Shown here in pieces: positions 16,361 to 17,500 of a stretch of 17,500 nucleotides of DNA (positions within the stretch are counted from its first letter, which is position 1; the number at the start of each line of letters is the position of its first letter). The stretch is from Halisarca cf. caerulea. Its lineage: Eukaryota > Porifera > Demospongiae > Chondrillida > Halisarcidae. The position numbers were made by a program, and so were the translations under genes. Location: the NCBI GenBank assembly GCA_963170055.1, contig CAUJGJ010000188.1, forward strand, positions 3,868,571 to 3,886,070, written 5' to 3'. The notes beneath the pieces were generated by a model that was given only the letters and a program-made list of their open reading frames with translations, was not told the origin of the DNA and searched no databases.

Positions 16361-16491
16361 ACGTGCACATGCGCGCACGTGCGTGTGTGTGTGTAAGTGT
16401 GTGCACGCACGCGCGCGTGTGTGTGTGCGACTGTGTGTGTGTGCGCGCATGTGTGTATGTGTGTGTACGCATGTGTGTGTGTGTGTGTGTA

Positions 16492-16547
<56 letters not shown>

Positions 16548-16631
16548 TGTATGTGTGTACATGTGTGTGTGCATGCGTGCGTACATGCGTGCATGTGTAC
16601 ATGCATGCGTGTGCACGTGCACGCATGTGTG

Positions 16632-16664
<33 letters not shown>

Positions 16665-16706
16665 ATACGTGTGTGTGTGTGTGTATGTATGTGTGTCTCT
16701 GTGTGC
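16257..16706. repeat. About 450-bp alternating purine-pyrimidine tract
   Basis: GT repeats mixed with gcacgtgcacatgcgcgcac and similar blocks, almost without a break in purine-pyrimidine alternation. No gene is supported; the very long Cys/Val and Thr/His ORFs here are repeat translations. Confidence 0.95.
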
Positions 16707-17195
<489 letters not shown>

Positions 17196-17500
17196 ACCTA
17201 AAGCCAGGGCAGTTCAGCATACACAGCACTGCAAGCAGTCTGCACTGCCTAAGGTCACATAACTAGATAAAATTCTTTGAAGGAGGGGAAGTGATCACAT
17301 CCTGGTAGAACGGTCAGACCACTTCACCAGTACATATGTAGGATTGTGGGGAGAGTAGGGGGTGAAGTAACTTCCTAAGATGTGACCAGATCTCTCTGAC
17401 GTCACTTGTTCTGATTGTCTGTTGACACAACCTCACAGAATCAGTACTATCAGTTTGTATGGTTGACATAAGAGGGCTGGAGGGACTGATCAGCGGTTCT
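17196..17500. other. Right-edge unique DNA
   Basis: No recognisable exon of the four-gene family and no other gene. A TGACGTCA palindrome occurs at 17397-17404, which alone is not evidence for a regulatory site. Confidence 0.4.

Noticed and set aside
17397..17404. CRE-like TGACGTCA
   Set aside because: A single 8-mer with no promoter or gene nearby.

Overview
This is a metazoan nuclear genome window. The evidence is GT-AG introns with conserved phases, TATA boxes, secreted multidomain extracellular proteins (von Willebrand factor A and collagen Gly-X-Y segments), long (CA)n/(GT)n microsatellites, many minisatellites and small TA-flanked DNA transposons. Short introns and this kind of tandem extracellular-matrix gene family would suit an early-branching invertebrate such as a sponge, but that placement is a weak inference.

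The main content is a head-to-tail array of four paralogous genes, all on the minus strand, called A-D here from left to right. Each has the same layout: a TATA box; a non-coding first exon ending in AT; an intron; exon 1 beginning with G, so that the start codon AT|G is split by the intron; signal peptide plus a Cys-rich, TSP1-like module; a phase-1 intron inside a Cys codon; exon 2 (linker, or collagen in A); a second phase-1 intron; and exon 3 with a furin-type site and a vWA domain with a full MIDAS. A (1-1316) runs off the left edge of the window. B (2077-4900, about 411 aa), C (8656-11283, about 412 aa) and D (12976-15595, about 417 aa) are complete. The exons are mosaic: exon 1 of B resembles D, exon 2 of B resembles C, and much of exon 3 of C is nearly identical to D. 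This points to gene conversion or unequal exchange.

Between and inside the genes lie: a pogo/Tc1-like element and a 20-bp satellite in the last intron of B (3006-3950); a probable unidentified plus-strand gene end at 6076-6437; a 25-bp palindromic minisatellite (6772-7092); a 1.1-kb TA-flanked MITE whose interior is a 17-bp tandem array (7226-8360); 20- and 27-bp repeats in the 5'UTR intron of C (10857-11245); a CCACTA-type array (12035-12682); and a 22-bp array in an intron of D (14355-14859). From 15.7 kb to the right end I see no gene, mainly (GT/CA) tracts, including about 450 bp of almost uninterrupted purine-pyrimidine alternation.

All four proteins would enter the secretory pathway and are probably processed by proprotein convertases. 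They look like extracellular adhesion, matrix or secreted recognition proteins, but their function is not known from the sequence.
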